Source: DAIMFL01 sp964372215
GTDB taxonomy: Bacteria; Pseudomonadota; Alphaproteobacteria; Dongiales; Dongiaceae
NCBI GenBank assembly: GCA_964372215.1
Contig: CAYJQC010000017.1
Coordinates: 33,824-97,823 of the forward strand
Length of the DNA stretch: 64,000 nucleotides
Direction of reading: 5' to 3'
Both the position numbers and the translations under genes were made by a program. Shown piece by piece: positions 41,127 through 54,687 of the stretch (position 1 is the stretch's first letter; each line of letters opens with the position of its first letter). The notes beneath the pieces were generated by a model. It had not been told where the DNA came from, searched no databases, and saw only the letters and a program-made list of their open reading frames with translations.

Positions 41127-41777
41127 ATGACCCGCTATCCCCACCGCTTCGAGGATCGCCTGCGCCAGATGCCGCTGGTGGCGATCCTGCGCGGCGTGAT
41201 GCCGGACGATGCGGCCGCGGTGGCCGCGGCGTTGATCGAGGCCGGCATCACTATCATCGAGGTTCCCCTCAATTCGCCCGAGCCGTATCTCAGCATCGCC
41301 CGCATTGCCGCCGCCCATGGCGACGACGCCTTGATCGGTGCCGGCACCGTGCTCGATCCGGCGGCGGTCGAGCGCGTTGCCGATGCCGGGGGGCGCCTGA
41401 TCGTGATGCCGCACTGCGATGCGCGGATTATCCGCGCGGCCAAGGCGGCAGGCCTCACCGTGGCGCCCGGCGTCATGACCCCGACCGAGGCGTTCGCCGC
41501 GCTCGATCTCGGCGCCGACGCGCTGAAGCTGTTCCCGGCGGAGATCCTGCCGCCGGCCATGGTCAAGGCGCTGCGCGCGGTCCTGCCGCCGGCGACCCGC
41601 CTGCTCGCCGTCGGCGGAATCGCGCCGGCGACCATGGCCGATTACTGGGCCGCGGGCGCCGCCGGCTTCGGTATCGGTTCGGCGCTGTTCAAGCCGGGCA
41701 AGCCGGTCGCCGAGATCGCGGCGGAAGCCCGGCGTTTCGTGGCGACGATGCGCGGCCTGATGCCGAGCGACGGCTGA
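41127..41777 (+). CDS. dgoA: 2-dehydro-3-deoxy-6-phosphogalactonate aldolase
   Basis: 216-residue class I aldolase of the KDPG/KDPGal family, splitting 2-keto-3-deoxy-6-phosphogalactonate into pyruvate and glyceraldehyde 3-phosphate. Motifs: LVAILRGVMPDD (with the catalytic Glu in IIEVPLNSPEP), GAGTVLDP, the Schiff-base Lys in GADALKLFPAE, and the phosphate loop GGIAPATMADYWAAGAAGFGIGS. Being preceded by dgoK supports the galactonate rather than gluconate isomer. Confidence 0.93.
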   Translation: MTRYPHRFEDRLRQMPLVAILRGVMPDDAAAVAAALIEAGITIIEVPLNSPEPYLSIARIAAAHGDDALIGAGTVLDPAAVERVADAGGRLIVMPHCDARIIRAAKAAGLTVAPGVMTPTEAFAALDLGADALKLFPAEILPPAMVKALRAVLPPATRLLAVGGIAPATMADYWAAGAAGFGIGSALFKPGKPVAEIAAEARRFVATMRGLMPSDG

Positions 41778-41799
41778 GTTCGGAGGCCTGGGGACAGCA

Positions 41800-42987
41800 A
41801 TGAAGATCGCCGACGTGCAGACCTTCGTCGTGGGCAATCCGCCGCCGCATTTCGGCGGTCGTTACTTCGTCTTCCTGAAGCTCGTCACCGACAGCGGCAT
41901 CGAGGGGGTGGGGGAGGTCTATGCCGCCACCTTCGGGCCGCACGTTGTCGCCCGCATGATCGAGGACGCCTGCGCCCGCCACGTCATCGGCACCGATCCG
42001 TTCAAGATCGAGCGGCTGTGGCGCAACGTCTACGGCAGCGGCTACACGCTGCGGCCCGACATCTCGCTGATGGGCGTGCTGAGCGGCATCGAGATGGCCT
42101 GCTGGGACATTGTCGGCAAGGCGCTGGACAAGCCGGTCTACGAGCTGCTCGGCGGCAAGGTGCGCGAGCGCCTGCGTTCCTACACCTACATCTACCCGAA
42201 GGCGGACGAGGACGAAGGCATCTACCACGACCCGGACCTGTCGGCCGCGCGCGCGGCGGAGTACGTGGCCCAGGGCTTTACCGCGGTCAAGTGCGACCCC
42301 GCCGGCGGCTACTCCGCCTTCGACCCGCGCCAGCCCGATCTCGACTCGCTGGAGCTGTCGGCGCGCTTCATGAAGCGCCTGCGCGAGGCGGTCGGAAGCA
42401 GGGCCGACCTGCTGTTCGGGACCCACGGGCAGTTCACCACCTCCGGCGCCATTCGCCTGGCCAAGCGGATCGAGCCCTACGATCCCCTGTGGTTCGAGGA
42501 GCCGTGCCCGCCGGAGATGCCGGAGGAGATGGCCCGCATCGCGCGGGCGACCAGCATCCCGATCGCCACCGGCGAGCGGCTTGCCACCAAGTACGAGTTC
42601 GCCCGGGTGCTGGAGACCGGCGCCGCCTCGATCCTGCAGATGGCGCTGGGGCGGGTCGGCGGCATCCTGGAGGCCAAGAAGATCGCCGGCATGGCCGAGG
42701 CGCACTACGCCCAGGTCGCGCCCCATCTCTATTGCGGGCCGATCGAGGGCGCCGCCAACGTCCAGCTCGCCGCCTGCATCCCGAACTTCCTGATCCTCGA
42801 GAGCATCCAGGACTGGGGCGGCTTCCACGCCGAGATCCTGAAGAAGCCGATGCGCTGGGAAGCGGGCTACGTCATTCCTCCGAGCGAGCCGGGACTCGGC
42901 GTCGAGCTGAACGAGGAGGTTGCCCGGCGCCATCCCTATGACGGCGACCGGCTGCATCTCGAAATGGCGCGCGATCCGCTCGGCTGA
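41800..42987 (+). CDS. Enolase-superfamily (mandelate racemase-like) sugar-acid dehydratase
   Basis: 395 residues: N-terminal capping domain (1-120) and TIM barrel. Carboxylate ligands are visible in WFEEPCPPE and ATGERLATKYEF, and a barrel-end segment APHLYCGPIEGAANVQLAAC. The position of the first metal ligand reads FGTHGQ rather than the usual DxN or DxH, a feature of this subgroup. Sits 22 bases after dgoA, so D-galactonate dehydratase (DgoD role) is the natural guess: it would supply the substrate of DgoK. Substrate not proven; other hexonates are possible. Confidence 0.82.
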   Translation: MKIADVQTFVVGNPPPHFGGRYFVFLKLVTDSGIEGVGEVYAATFGPHVVARMIEDACARHVIGTDPFKIERLWRNVYGSGYTLRPDISLMGVLSGIEMACWDIVGKALDKPVYELLGGKVRERLRSYTYIYPKADEDEGIYHDPDLSAARAAEYVAQGFTAVKCDPAGGYSAFDPRQPDLDSLELSARFMKRLREAVGSRADLLFGTHGQFTTSGAIRLAKRIEPYDPLWFEEPCPPEMPEEMARIARATSIPIATGERLATKYEFARVLETGAASILQMALGRVGGILEAKKIAGMAEAHYAQVAPHLYCGPIEGAANVQLAACIPNFLILESIQDWGGFHAEILKKPMRWEAGYVIPPSEPGLGVELNEEVARRHPYDGDRLHLEMARDPLG

Positions 42988-43017
42988 CCTGTTTTGCAAG
43001 CAGAAGGGAGTTTTGGG

Positions 43018-43938
43018 GTGCGCTACGGATTCATCGGCCTCGGCAATCTCGGCGCGCATCTCGCCGCGAGCCTGGTCCGCGGCGGCTTCGCCGTGACCGT
43101 CCACGACCTCAACCGCGATGCGGCGGCGCCGCTGCTCGCCGCGGGCGCGGCCTGGGCCGCCTCGCCGAAGGAGGCGGCCGCATCGTCCGACGCCGTCATT
43201 ACCTGCCTGCCATCGCCGGCCGCGAGCGCCGCCGTGCTTGCCGGACCGAACGGCGTGCTCGACGGCCTGGCGCGCGGCGGCACCTGGATCGAGATGAGCA
43301 CCAATGACGGCGACGAGATCAAGCGGCTGGCCGCCCTGGCGGCGGAACGCGGCATTGCCACGCTGGAATCGCCGGTGACCGGCGGGGTGCATCGCGCCGC
43401 CCAGGGCGAGATCACCATCCTGGTGGGCGGCGAGGCCGCGACATTCGACGCCCATCGTCCGGCGCTGCAGGCGATGGGCGGCGAGATCTTCCACATGGGG
43501 CCGCTCGGCAGCGCCTCGGTGATCAAGGTGATCACCAACATGCTGGCCTTCATCCATCTGGTCGCGGCCGGCGAGGCCCTGATGCTGGCGAAGCGCGGCG
43601 GGCTCGACCTTGCCCAGGCCTTCGCCGCGATCAAGGCCAGCTCGGGCAATAGTTTCGTGCATGAGACCGAGAGCCAGCTGGTGCTGAACGGCAGCTATGA
43701 CATCGGCTTCACCATGGACCTCGCCTGCAAGGATCTCGGCTTCGCCATCAAGTTCGGGCGCGAGTTCGGGGTGCCGCTCGATCTCGCCGGGCTGGTCGAC
43801 CAGACCTTCATCCGGGCCCGCCAACAGTATGGCGGCGGCGCCTGGTCGACCATGGTGGTGAAGCTGCTGGAGGATGCGCTCGGCACCGATCTGCGCGCCC
43901 CGGGATTCCCGGCGGTCCTGACCGGCGATCAGACCTGA
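43018..43938 (+). CDS. NAD(P)-dependent beta-hydroxyacid dehydrogenase
   Basis: 306 residues from a GTG at 43018 that follows GAAGGGAG by eight bases. Rossmann motif GFIGLGNLGAHLAASL, substrate site ESPVTGGVHRAAQGEITILVGG and catalytic Lys in SASVIKVITNMLAFIHL. Family of 3-hydroxyisobutyrate, tartronate semialdehyde and L-threonate dehydrogenases. Last gene of the dgo-type operon. Ends 10 bases inside the convergent hutD-like gene. Substrate unknown. Confidence 0.87.
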   Translation: MRYGFIGLGNLGAHLAASLVRGGFAVTVHDLNRDAAAPLLAAGAAWAASPKEAAASSDAVITCLPSPAASAAVLAGPNGVLDGLARGGTWIEMSTNDGDEIKRLAALAAERGIATLESPVTGGVHRAAQGEITILVGGEAATFDAHRPALQAMGGEIFHMGPLGSASVIKVITNMLAFIHLVAAGEALMLAKRGGLDLAQAFAAIKASSGNSFVHETESQLVLNGSYDIGFTMDLACKDLGFAIKFGREFGVPLDLAGLVDQTFIRARQQYGGGAWSTMVVKLLEDALGTDLRAPGFPAVLTGDQT

Positions 43939-44516
43939 GGCAGAAGCGCGACGACGAACACCGTCGCCGGCTTGTCGGACTTCAGGCGCCAGTCGCGGGC
44001 GTCGCCCTGGGTCAGGAGCAGGCAGTCGCGCCGCTCCAGCTCGGCGGATCGTCCGGCGTCGTCGTGACAGGCGAGTCCGCCGCCCTCGGCGAGAAACAGG
44101 ATCGTCGTGCCGCCCGCATGCGTCAGGCTCCGCTCGCCGGCGATCTCCACCTGCTCGAACCGATGCCGGCAGCGCGCCCGCCGCGTCATCACGTTGAAGT
44201 CGACGATCGGCCCTTCCGGGACCGCCGCGGTCACGCGGTCTTCGCCGGCAAAGCGCAGGCTCGGCCGAGCGGCGGAAAGCGCGATGTCTCGATCGCCGAC
44301 CCGCAGCTCGACCCGCGGCCCGTCGAGCAGGGTCAGGGTCCGGTCGATGCCGGGAAAGGACGAGAACGGCCCGGCGCGCTCGATCCGCGCCATGCTGATG
44401 CGCCAGTCGAAGTGGTCGAGGGAGGCGCCCTCGGGCGAGATCGCGACTTCGGTGGTCGAGCCGCCGCCGTTCTTCCAGGGCATCACGATGTAGCTGTCCG
44501 CCCGGCAGACCTTCAT
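43929..44516 (-). CDS. HutD/Ves family cupin-like protein
   Basis: 195 residues starting MKVCRADSYIVMPWKNGGGSTTEVAI, the defining N-terminal block of HutD/Ves proteins, followed by FDWRISMARIERAGPFSSFPGIDRTLTLLDG and DFNVMTRRARCRHRFE. Double-stranded beta-helix fold, cytosolic. In some bacteria the gene is tied to histidine utilisation (HutD as a governor of pathway flux) but no hut genes are near. Its role here is unknown; it is convergent with the sugar-acid operon and divergent from glpR. Confidence 0.88.
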   Translation of the reverse strand: MKVCRADSYIVMPWKNGGGSTTEVAISPEGASLDHFDWRISMARIERAGPFSSFPGIDRTLTLLDGPRVELRVGDRDIALSAARPSLRFAGEDRVTAAVPEGPIVDFNVMTRRARCRHRFEQVEIAGERSLTHAGGTTILFLAEGGGLACHDDAGRSAELERRDCLLLTQGDARDWRLKSDKPATVFVVALLPQV

Positions 44517-44651
44517 CTCCTGGCTCCCGCGTCCATGGATCCCCACGCTGCCCCAATTCGCCCCGTTGCGCCACGCCCTTGCCCGAGGCCAAACTAGGGG
44601 CGAAGCGGGCGCCGGATGCCCGCCGAGAGGGCCGATAACAAGGACGCCGGC

Positions 44652-45449
44652 ATGGAGCTGATCAACCCGCGGCAAGTCGAGATCCTGAACATCGCCCGGG
44701 AAAAGGGCCGGGTGAACGTCGACGATCTCGCCGACCGCTTCTCGGTCACGCCGCAGACCATCCGCAAGGACCTCAACGAGCTCTGCGACCGCCGGGTCCT
44801 GCAGCGTATCCATGGTGGCGCCGTTCTCGCCTCGGGCGTCGAGAACATGGGCTACGAGGCGCGCAACACCCTGGCGCTCGAGGAGAAGCGGCGGATCGGG
44901 TTGCGCGCCGCCTCGCTGCTGCCCGACAACTGCTCGCTGTTCATCAACATCGGCACCACGACCGAGCAAGTCGCGCATGCCCTGACCTCCCATCGCGGGC
45001 TGCTGGTCATCACCAACAACATCAACGTGGCGAACATCCTGCGCCCGGCGCCGGGGGTCGAGGTGATCATCGCCGGCGGGCTGGTGCGGCGCAGCGACGG
45101 CGGCGTGGTCGGCGAGGCGACCGCCGAGTTCATCAGCCAGTTCAAGGTCGACTATGCCGTGATCGGCGCCTCGGCGATCGAGGTCGACGGCGCGATCCTC
45201 GACTACGACCATCGCGAAGTCCGGGTCGCCCAGGCGATCATCCGCAATGCCCGCCAGGTCGTGCTGGTCTGCGACAGCATGAAGCTCGCCCGCTCGGCGC
45301 CGGTCAGGATCGCCCATCTCTCGCAGATCGACGTGTTCGTCACCGATGCGCCGCTGCCGGCGCCGCTGGCACAGATCGCCCGCGAGCACGGGGTGCAGAT
45401 CGAGGTCGCCGAGGATGCCGTGGCGGCGGTCCAACCCCAGGCCGATTAG
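44652..45449 (+). CDS. glpR: DeoR-family regulator of glycerol metabolism
   Basis: 265 residues from the ATG at 44652. N-terminal DeoR helix-turn-helix (RQVEILNIAREKGRVNVDDLADRFSVTPQTIRKDLNEL) and the sugar-phosphate binding domain (IGTTTEQVAHAL, ITNNINVANIL, IAGGLVRRSDGGVVGEAT, VCDSMKLARSAPV). GlpR proteins repress glycerol genes and are released by glycerol 3-phosphate. It lies directly before glpD and the transporter genes it should control. Confidence 0.93.
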   Translation: MELINPRQVEILNIAREKGRVNVDDLADRFSVTPQTIRKDLNELCDRRVLQRIHGGAVLASGVENMGYEARNTLALEEKRRIGLRAASLLPDNCSLFINIGTTTEQVAHALTSHRGLLVITNNINVANILRPAPGVEVIIAGGLVRRSDGGVVGEATAEFISQFKVDYAVIGASAIEVDGAILDYDHREVRVAQAIIRNARQVVLVCDSMKLARSAPVRIAHLSQIDVFVTDAPLPAPLAQIAREHGVQIEVAEDAVAAVQPQAD

Positions 45450-45475
45450 GTGCGTTCGATCTTCGCAATTTTCTC

Positions 45476-45504
45476 TTGAGCCTGATTTTTCTTTCACTTA
45501 TGGT
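45476..45504 (+). promoter_or_regulatory. Candidate sigma-70 promoter of the glpD operon
   Basis: TTGAGC at 45476-45481 and TATGGT at 45499-45504 are spaced by exactly 17 bases, each matching four of six consensus positions, inside the AT-rich gap (45450-45570) between glpR and glpD. About 67 bases separate the -10 from the GTG start. The T-rich spacer and following CGATTTATCCCGAATACG may include GlpR operator half-sites. GGAGG at about 45558 is the ribosome binding site. Confidence 0.45.
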
Positions 45505-45570
45505 GCGATTTATCCCGAATACGAAAATAGTTGCCGCAGCTCAAGCGGTGCGCTCAGGGAGGCCGGGCGG

Positions 45571-47091
45571 GTGTCCACCAAGTTCGATCTCGCCATCATC
45601 GGCGGGGGAATCAATGGCTGCGGAATCGCGCGCGACGCCTGCGGGCGCGGGCTGTCGGTTCTGCTGTGCGAACAGGCGGATCTCGGCGGGGCCACGTCGG
45701 CAGCGTCGACCAAGCTGATCCACGGCGGCCTGCGCTATCTCGAGTACTACGAGTTCCGGCTGGTGCGCGAGGCGCTGATCGAGCGCGAGGTACTGCTTCG
45801 GGCCGCGCCCCACATCATCTGGCCGCTGCGCTTCGTGCTGCCCCATCACGCCGGGCTGCGGCCGGCCTGGCTGATCCGCCTCGGCCTGTTCCTGTACGAC
45901 CATCTCGGCGGCCGCCGGATCCTGCCCGCCACCCGCGTGCTCGACCTCACCCGGGACCCGGTCGGCGCGCCGCTGAAGCCGGTGTTCCGACGCGCCTTCG
46001 AGTATTCGGACTGCTGGGTCGAGGATTCCCGGCTGGTCGTGCTGAATGCGATGGATGCGGCCGAGCGCGGCGCGGTGATCCGTCCGCGCACCCGCTGCGT
46101 GCGCGCGACGCGTGCTGCAGACGGCTGGAACGTCGAGCTCGAGGACACGGTGAGCGGTCTGCGCAGCGAGATCCAGGCCCGGGTCCTGGTCAATGCTGCC
46201 GGCCCCTGGGTCGCCGACGTGATCGGCCGCTGCATCGGCGCCAACGGCGCGGCGCGGGTCCGGCTGGTCAAGGGCAGCCACATCATCGTGCGCCGCCTCG
46301 CCGATCACGGCCGCGCCTACATCTTCCAGAATGCCGACGGCCGGATCGTCTTCGCGATCCCCTATGAGCGCGACTTCACCCTGATCGGCACCACCGACGT
46401 CGACTACCAGGGCGACCCCGCCAGTGTCGGCATCTCCGAGCAGGAGACGGAGTATCTGTGCCGGGCGGCGAACGAGTATTTCCGGCAGCAGGTCGCGCCC
46501 GCCGACGTGGTACGCTCGTATTCGGGCGTGCGGCCGCTGTTCGACGACGGGGCCAAGGATGCCAAGGCTGCGACCCGCGATTACGTGCTGGAGCTGGATG
46601 CACCGGCCGGGCTCGCGCCGGTGCTCAACATCTTCGGCGGCAAGATCACCACGTTCCGCCGGCTGGCCGAGGCGGCGCTCGACAAGATCGCCCCGCATCT
46701 CGGGGGCATCGGTCCGCGCTGGACCGCCGGCGCAGCGCTGCCCGGTGGCGACATGCCGGTGGACGGCGTGCCGGCGCTGGCCGAGGAACTGCGCGCGGGC
46801 TGCCCCGCCCTTGCGGACGCCCAGGCCCTGCGCCTGGCGCGGGCCTATGGCACCAGGGCGCGGCGGATCGTCGACGGCGCCCACAGCGAGGCCGACCTGG
46901 GCGTGCGCTTTGGCGCCGACCTGCAGGCCCGCGAGGTGACCTATCTGATGCGCCACGAATGGGCGCGCACCGCCGAGGACGTCCTGTGGCGCCGCTCGAA
47001 GCTCGGACTGCGGGTGTCGGCCGAAGATGCGCGGCGGCTGGGCGATTTCATGCGGGAGCGCGCATCGACTCTGCACGCGCCGGCGGCCTGA
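45571..47091 (+). CDS. glpD: Aerobic glycerol-3-phosphate dehydrogenase
   Basis: 506-residue membrane-associated FAD enzyme that oxidises glycerol 3-phosphate to dihydroxyacetone phosphate and reduces quinone. FAD motif IIGGGINGCGIARDACGRG, ATSAASTKLIHGGLRYLEYYEF, FEYSDCWVEDSRLV, GPWV and LNIFGGKITTFRRLAE are all present; C-terminal cap domain complete. The GTG at 45571 is chosen because it precedes the FAD motif by the usual few residues and has GGAGG upstream. First structural gene of the glycerol operon. Confidence 0.96.
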   Translation: MSTKFDLAIIGGGINGCGIARDACGRGLSVLLCEQADLGGATSAASTKLIHGGLRYLEYYEFRLVREALIEREVLLRAAPHIIWPLRFVLPHHAGLRPAWLIRLGLFLYDHLGGRRILPATRVLDLTRDPVGAPLKPVFRRAFEYSDCWVEDSRLVVLNAMDAAERGAVIRPRTRCVRATRAADGWNVELEDTVSGLRSEIQARVLVNAAGPWVADVIGRCIGANGAARVRLVKGSHIIVRRLADHGRAYIFQNADGRIVFAIPYERDFTLIGTTDVDYQGDPASVGISEQETEYLCRAANEYFRQQVAPADVVRSYSGVRPLFDDGAKDAKAATRDYVLELDAPAGLAPVLNIFGGKITTFRRLAEAALDKIAPHLGGIGPRWTAGAALPGGDMPVDGVPALAEELRAGCPALADAQALRLARAYGTRARRIVDGAHSEADLGVRFGADLQAREVTYLMRHEWARTAEDVLWRRSKLGLRVSAEDARRLGDFMRERASTLHAPAA

Positions 47092-47118
47092 TGAGGGCGG
47101 CATGACAAGGGACGCGAG

Positions 47119-48210
<1,092 letters not shown>

Positions 48211-48219
48211 GAGGCGGCA

Positions 48220-49320
<1,101 letters not shown>

Positions 49321-49323
49321 CCC

Positions 49324-50186
49324 ATGGACAAGACCTGGAACAACAAGGCCTGGTTCATGGTGCTGCCGGTGCTGGTGCTGGTGGCGTTCAACGCGATCAT
49401 TCCGCTGATGACCGTGGTCAATTACTCGGTCCAGGAAACCTTCGGCGACAACGTCTTCTTCTTCGAAGGCGTGAAGTGGTTCGAGGACGTGCTGAACTCC
49501 GAGCGCTTTCATGCGGCACTGGGCCGGCAGCTCTCGTTCACTGGGATCATCCTGCTCATCGAGATTCCGCTCGGCGTGGCGATCGCGCTGACCATGCCGC
49601 GCAAGGGATTCTGGTCCTCGGTCTGCCTGGTGCTGATGGCGCTGCCGCTGCTGATTCCCTGGAACGTGGTCGGCGCCATCTGGAACATCCTGTCGCTGCC
49701 GGATATCGGGCTGCTCGGACGCGGGCTGAACAGCCTGGGACTGGACTACAACTACACGCGCCAGCCGTTCGACGCCTGGTTCACGCTGATCCTGATGGAT
49801 GTCTGGCACTGGACCTCCCTGGTCGTGCTGCTGGCCTATGCCGGGCTGAGCTCGATCCCGGACGCCTACTACCAGGCGGCGAAGATCGATGGGGCGTCGC
49901 GCTGGGCGGTGTTCCGCTATATCCAGCTGCCGAAGATGAAGCGCGTGCTGACCATCGCCATCCTGCTGCGCTTCATGGACTCGTTCATGATCTACACCGA
50001 ACCGTCGGTGCTGACCGGCGGCGGGCCCGGCAATGCCACTACCCTGCTGTCGATCGACCTGGTCAAGATCGCGCTCGGCCAGTTCGATTTGGGCCCGGCG
50101 GCGGCGATGTCGATCATCTACTTCCTGATCGTGCTTCTGCTCAGCTGGATCTTCTACACGCTGATGATGCGCAGCGAGGATCAGTC

Positions 50187-50190
<4 letters not shown>
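49324..50190 (+). CDS. glpP: Glycerol ABC transporter permease GlpP
   Basis: 288-residue inner-membrane permease of the MalF/UgpA type with six predicted helices. The EAA loop that contacts the ATPases is YYQAAKIDGASRWAVFRYIQLPKMK near residue 180. Starts three bases after glpT and its TGA overlaps the glpQ ATG, showing a tightly coupled transporter operon. Confidence 0.93.
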
Positions 50191-50987
<797 letters not shown>

Positions 50988-51012
50988 TGCGCGGGCGTGA
51001 AGGGAGGATGTG

Positions 51013-51294
51013 ATGGGTCTCGCTTGGATGGCATGGACCTGGCAGACGGCCACTTTCTTCGTGGTCATCTTCCTGCTGCTTTGCGCCATGACCGCGTGGG
51101 AGGTGGTATCTCCGGGCGGCGCCCAGCGAACCGGGATTCTGGGGCTGCGGACGACCCGCGGCGATCGGCTGTTCATTTCGCTGCTCGGCAGCGCGTTCAT
51201 ACATCTCGCATGGCTTGGGCTGCTCGGGCCCAGCCTGTGGTGGGCTCTCGGTCTTTCGCTCATCTACGCCGTCGCGGTGTTCCGATGGGCGTGA
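51013..51294 (+). CDS. glpU: DUF2160 small membrane protein GlpU
   Basis: 93 residues with three hydrophobic helices (about 8-30, 52-72, 74-91) and a short polar loop RTGILGLRTTRGDR. Same position and size as GlpU in the rhizobial glpSTPQUV operon, where its function is unknown. AGGGAGGA at 51001-51008 serves as ribosome binding site. Probably an accessory subunit of the glycerol transporter. Confidence 0.88.
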   Translation: MGLAWMAWTWQTATFFVVIFLLLCAMTAWEVVSPGGAQRTGILGLRTTRGDRLFISLLGSAFIHLAWLGLLGPSLWWALGLSLIYAVAVFRWA

Positions 51295-51356
51295 GACATC
51301 AGGGGGATGGCCGGCCGCCGGCCGGTGTTTGCAAGAAGGAGAGGGAGGAAGACGCA

Positions 51357-53096
<1,740 letters not shown>

Positions 53097-53124
53097 GAGG
53101 TTCGGCGATACTTGCAGACTAAGG

Positions 53125-53162
53125 CATGGCCGGGGAGCTTCCCCGGCCATGTCATTTCATTT
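53125..53162 (+). terminator. Hairpin between glpV and glpK
   Basis: CATGGCCGGGG (53125-53135) and CCCCGGCCATG (53141-53151) form a perfect 11-base stem with a 5-base loop, followed by TCATTTCATTT. Stem plus T-rich tail fits an intrinsic terminator, placed 28 bases after the binding-protein gene and 30 before glpK. It probably lets the abundant GlpV message end here while some readthrough reaches the kinase. Confidence 0.7.
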
Positions 53163-53181
53163 GCGACCGCGGTAGACGGCC

Positions 53182-54678
53182 ATGAGCGATTTCGTCCTCG
53201 CCATCGACCAGGGAACCACCTCGAGCCGGGCCATCCTGTTCGACGCGGCGCACCGCGTCGTGGCCGTTGCACAGCAGGAGTTTCCGCAGCATTTCCCGCA
53301 CTCGGGCTGGGTCGAGCACGCGCCTGAGGATCTCTGGCGAACGACCCTCGATACCTGCCGCCAGGTGATGGAGCAGGCCGGCGCGACGGCGGCGCGGGTG
53401 GCCGGCATCGGCATCACCAACCAGCGCGAAACCACGGTTCTGTGGGACCGCGAGACTGGCAAGCCGGTGCATCATGCCATCGTCTGGCAGGATCGCAGGA
53501 CCGCGGAGTTCTGTGCCACGCTGAAGCGGGCCGGGAACGAGTCCAGCGTGTCGGCCAAGACCGGCCTGATTCTGGATCCGTATTTCTCCGGCACCAAGAT
53601 CGCCTGGATCCTCGACAACGTGCCGGGCGCGCGGTCCATGGCCGAGGCCGGAAAGCTCGCCTTCGGCACCGTCGATTCCTGGCTGCTGTGGAACCTGACC
53701 GGCGGTCGTGTGCATGCTACCGACGCGACCAACGCCTCGCGCACCCTGCTGTTCGACATCCACCGGGGTGCGTGGGACGACGACATGCTGAAGCTGCTCG
53801 GCGTGCCGCGCGCGATCCTGCCCGAGGTCAAGGACTGCGCCGCCGATTTCGGCACGACCGAGCCGGGCCTCCTGGGCGGTCCGATCCGGATTGCCGGAAT
53901 CGCCGGCGACCAGCAGGCAGCCACGGTCGGCCAGGCCTGCTTCCGGTCCGGCATGATGAAATCGACCTATGGCACCGGCTGCTTCGCACTGCTCAACACC
54001 GGCGCGCAGCCGGTGGTATCGCGCAACCGCCTGCTCACCACCATCGCCTACCAGCTCGGCGGCCGGCGGACCTATGCGCTCGAGGGCGCGATCTTCGTCG
54101 CCGGGGCGGCGGTGCAGTGGCTGCGCGACGGGCTCGGGGTGATCGCCTCGGCCGGCGAGACCGGGGCGCTCGCCGACTCCGCCGATCCGCACCAGGAAGT
54201 CTATCTGGTGCCGGCCTTCGTCGGGCTCGGCGCGCCGTACTGGGATTCCGGCGCGCGTGGCGCGCTCTACGGGCTGACGCGGGCCACCGGCCCCAAGGAG
54301 CTGGCGCGGGCCGCGCTCGAGGCGGTGTGCTACCAGACCCGCGATCTGCTGGAGGCGATGCGCGGCGACTGGGCCGATGCCCAGGGGACCCGCACCGTGC
54401 TCCGGGTCGATGGCGGGATGGTGGCGTCGGACTGGACCATGCAGCGGCTGGCCGACATCCTCGATGCCCCGGTCGACCGGCCGAAGGTGCTGGAGACGAC
54501 GGCGCTCGGGGCCGCCTATCTGGCCGGCTATCAGCTCGGTGTCTTTCCGGAGCCGGCGGGATTTGCCGAGAGCTGGGCGCTCGACCGGCGCTTCGAGCCG
54601 CACATGGACGATGCGACCCGCGCGCGCAAGTGCGCCGGCTGGAGGGATGCCGTGCGCCGCACGCTCACCGCTGGCTGA
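53182..54678 (+). CDS. glpK: Glycerol kinase
   Basis: 498 residues, standard length. FGGY kinase motifs: AIDQGTTSSRAILFD, ITNQRETTVLWDRETGKPVHHAIVWQDRRT, GTVDSWLLWNLTGGRVHATDATNASRTLLFDI, GIAGDQQAATVGQACF, YGTGCFALLNTG and LRVDGGMVASDWTMQ. Phosphorylates glycerol imported by GlpSTPQUV; the product is the GlpD substrate and GlpR inducer, closing the pathway. Ends nine bases before a convergent acetyltransferase gene. Confidence 0.97.
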   Translation: MSDFVLAIDQGTTSSRAILFDAAHRVVAVAQQEFPQHFPHSGWVEHAPEDLWRTTLDTCRQVMEQAGATAARVAGIGITNQRETTVLWDRETGKPVHHAIVWQDRRTAEFCATLKRAGNESSVSAKTGLILDPYFSGTKIAWILDNVPGARSMAEAGKLAFGTVDSWLLWNLTGGRVHATDATNASRTLLFDIHRGAWDDDMLKLLGVPRAILPEVKDCAADFGTTEPGLLGGPIRIAGIAGDQQAATVGQACFRSGMMKSTYGTGCFALLNTGAQPVVSRNRLLTTIAYQLGGRRTYALEGAIFVAGAAVQWLRDGLGVIASAGETGALADSADPHQEVYLVPAFVGLGAPYWDSGARGALYGLTRATGPKELARAALEAVCYQTRDLLEAMRGDWADAQGTRTVLRVDGGMVASDWTMQRLADILDAPVDRPKVLETTALGAAYLAGYQLGVFPEPAGFAESWALDRRFEPHMDDATRARKCAGWRDAVRRTLTAG

Positions 54679-54687
54679 GCGATCGCG

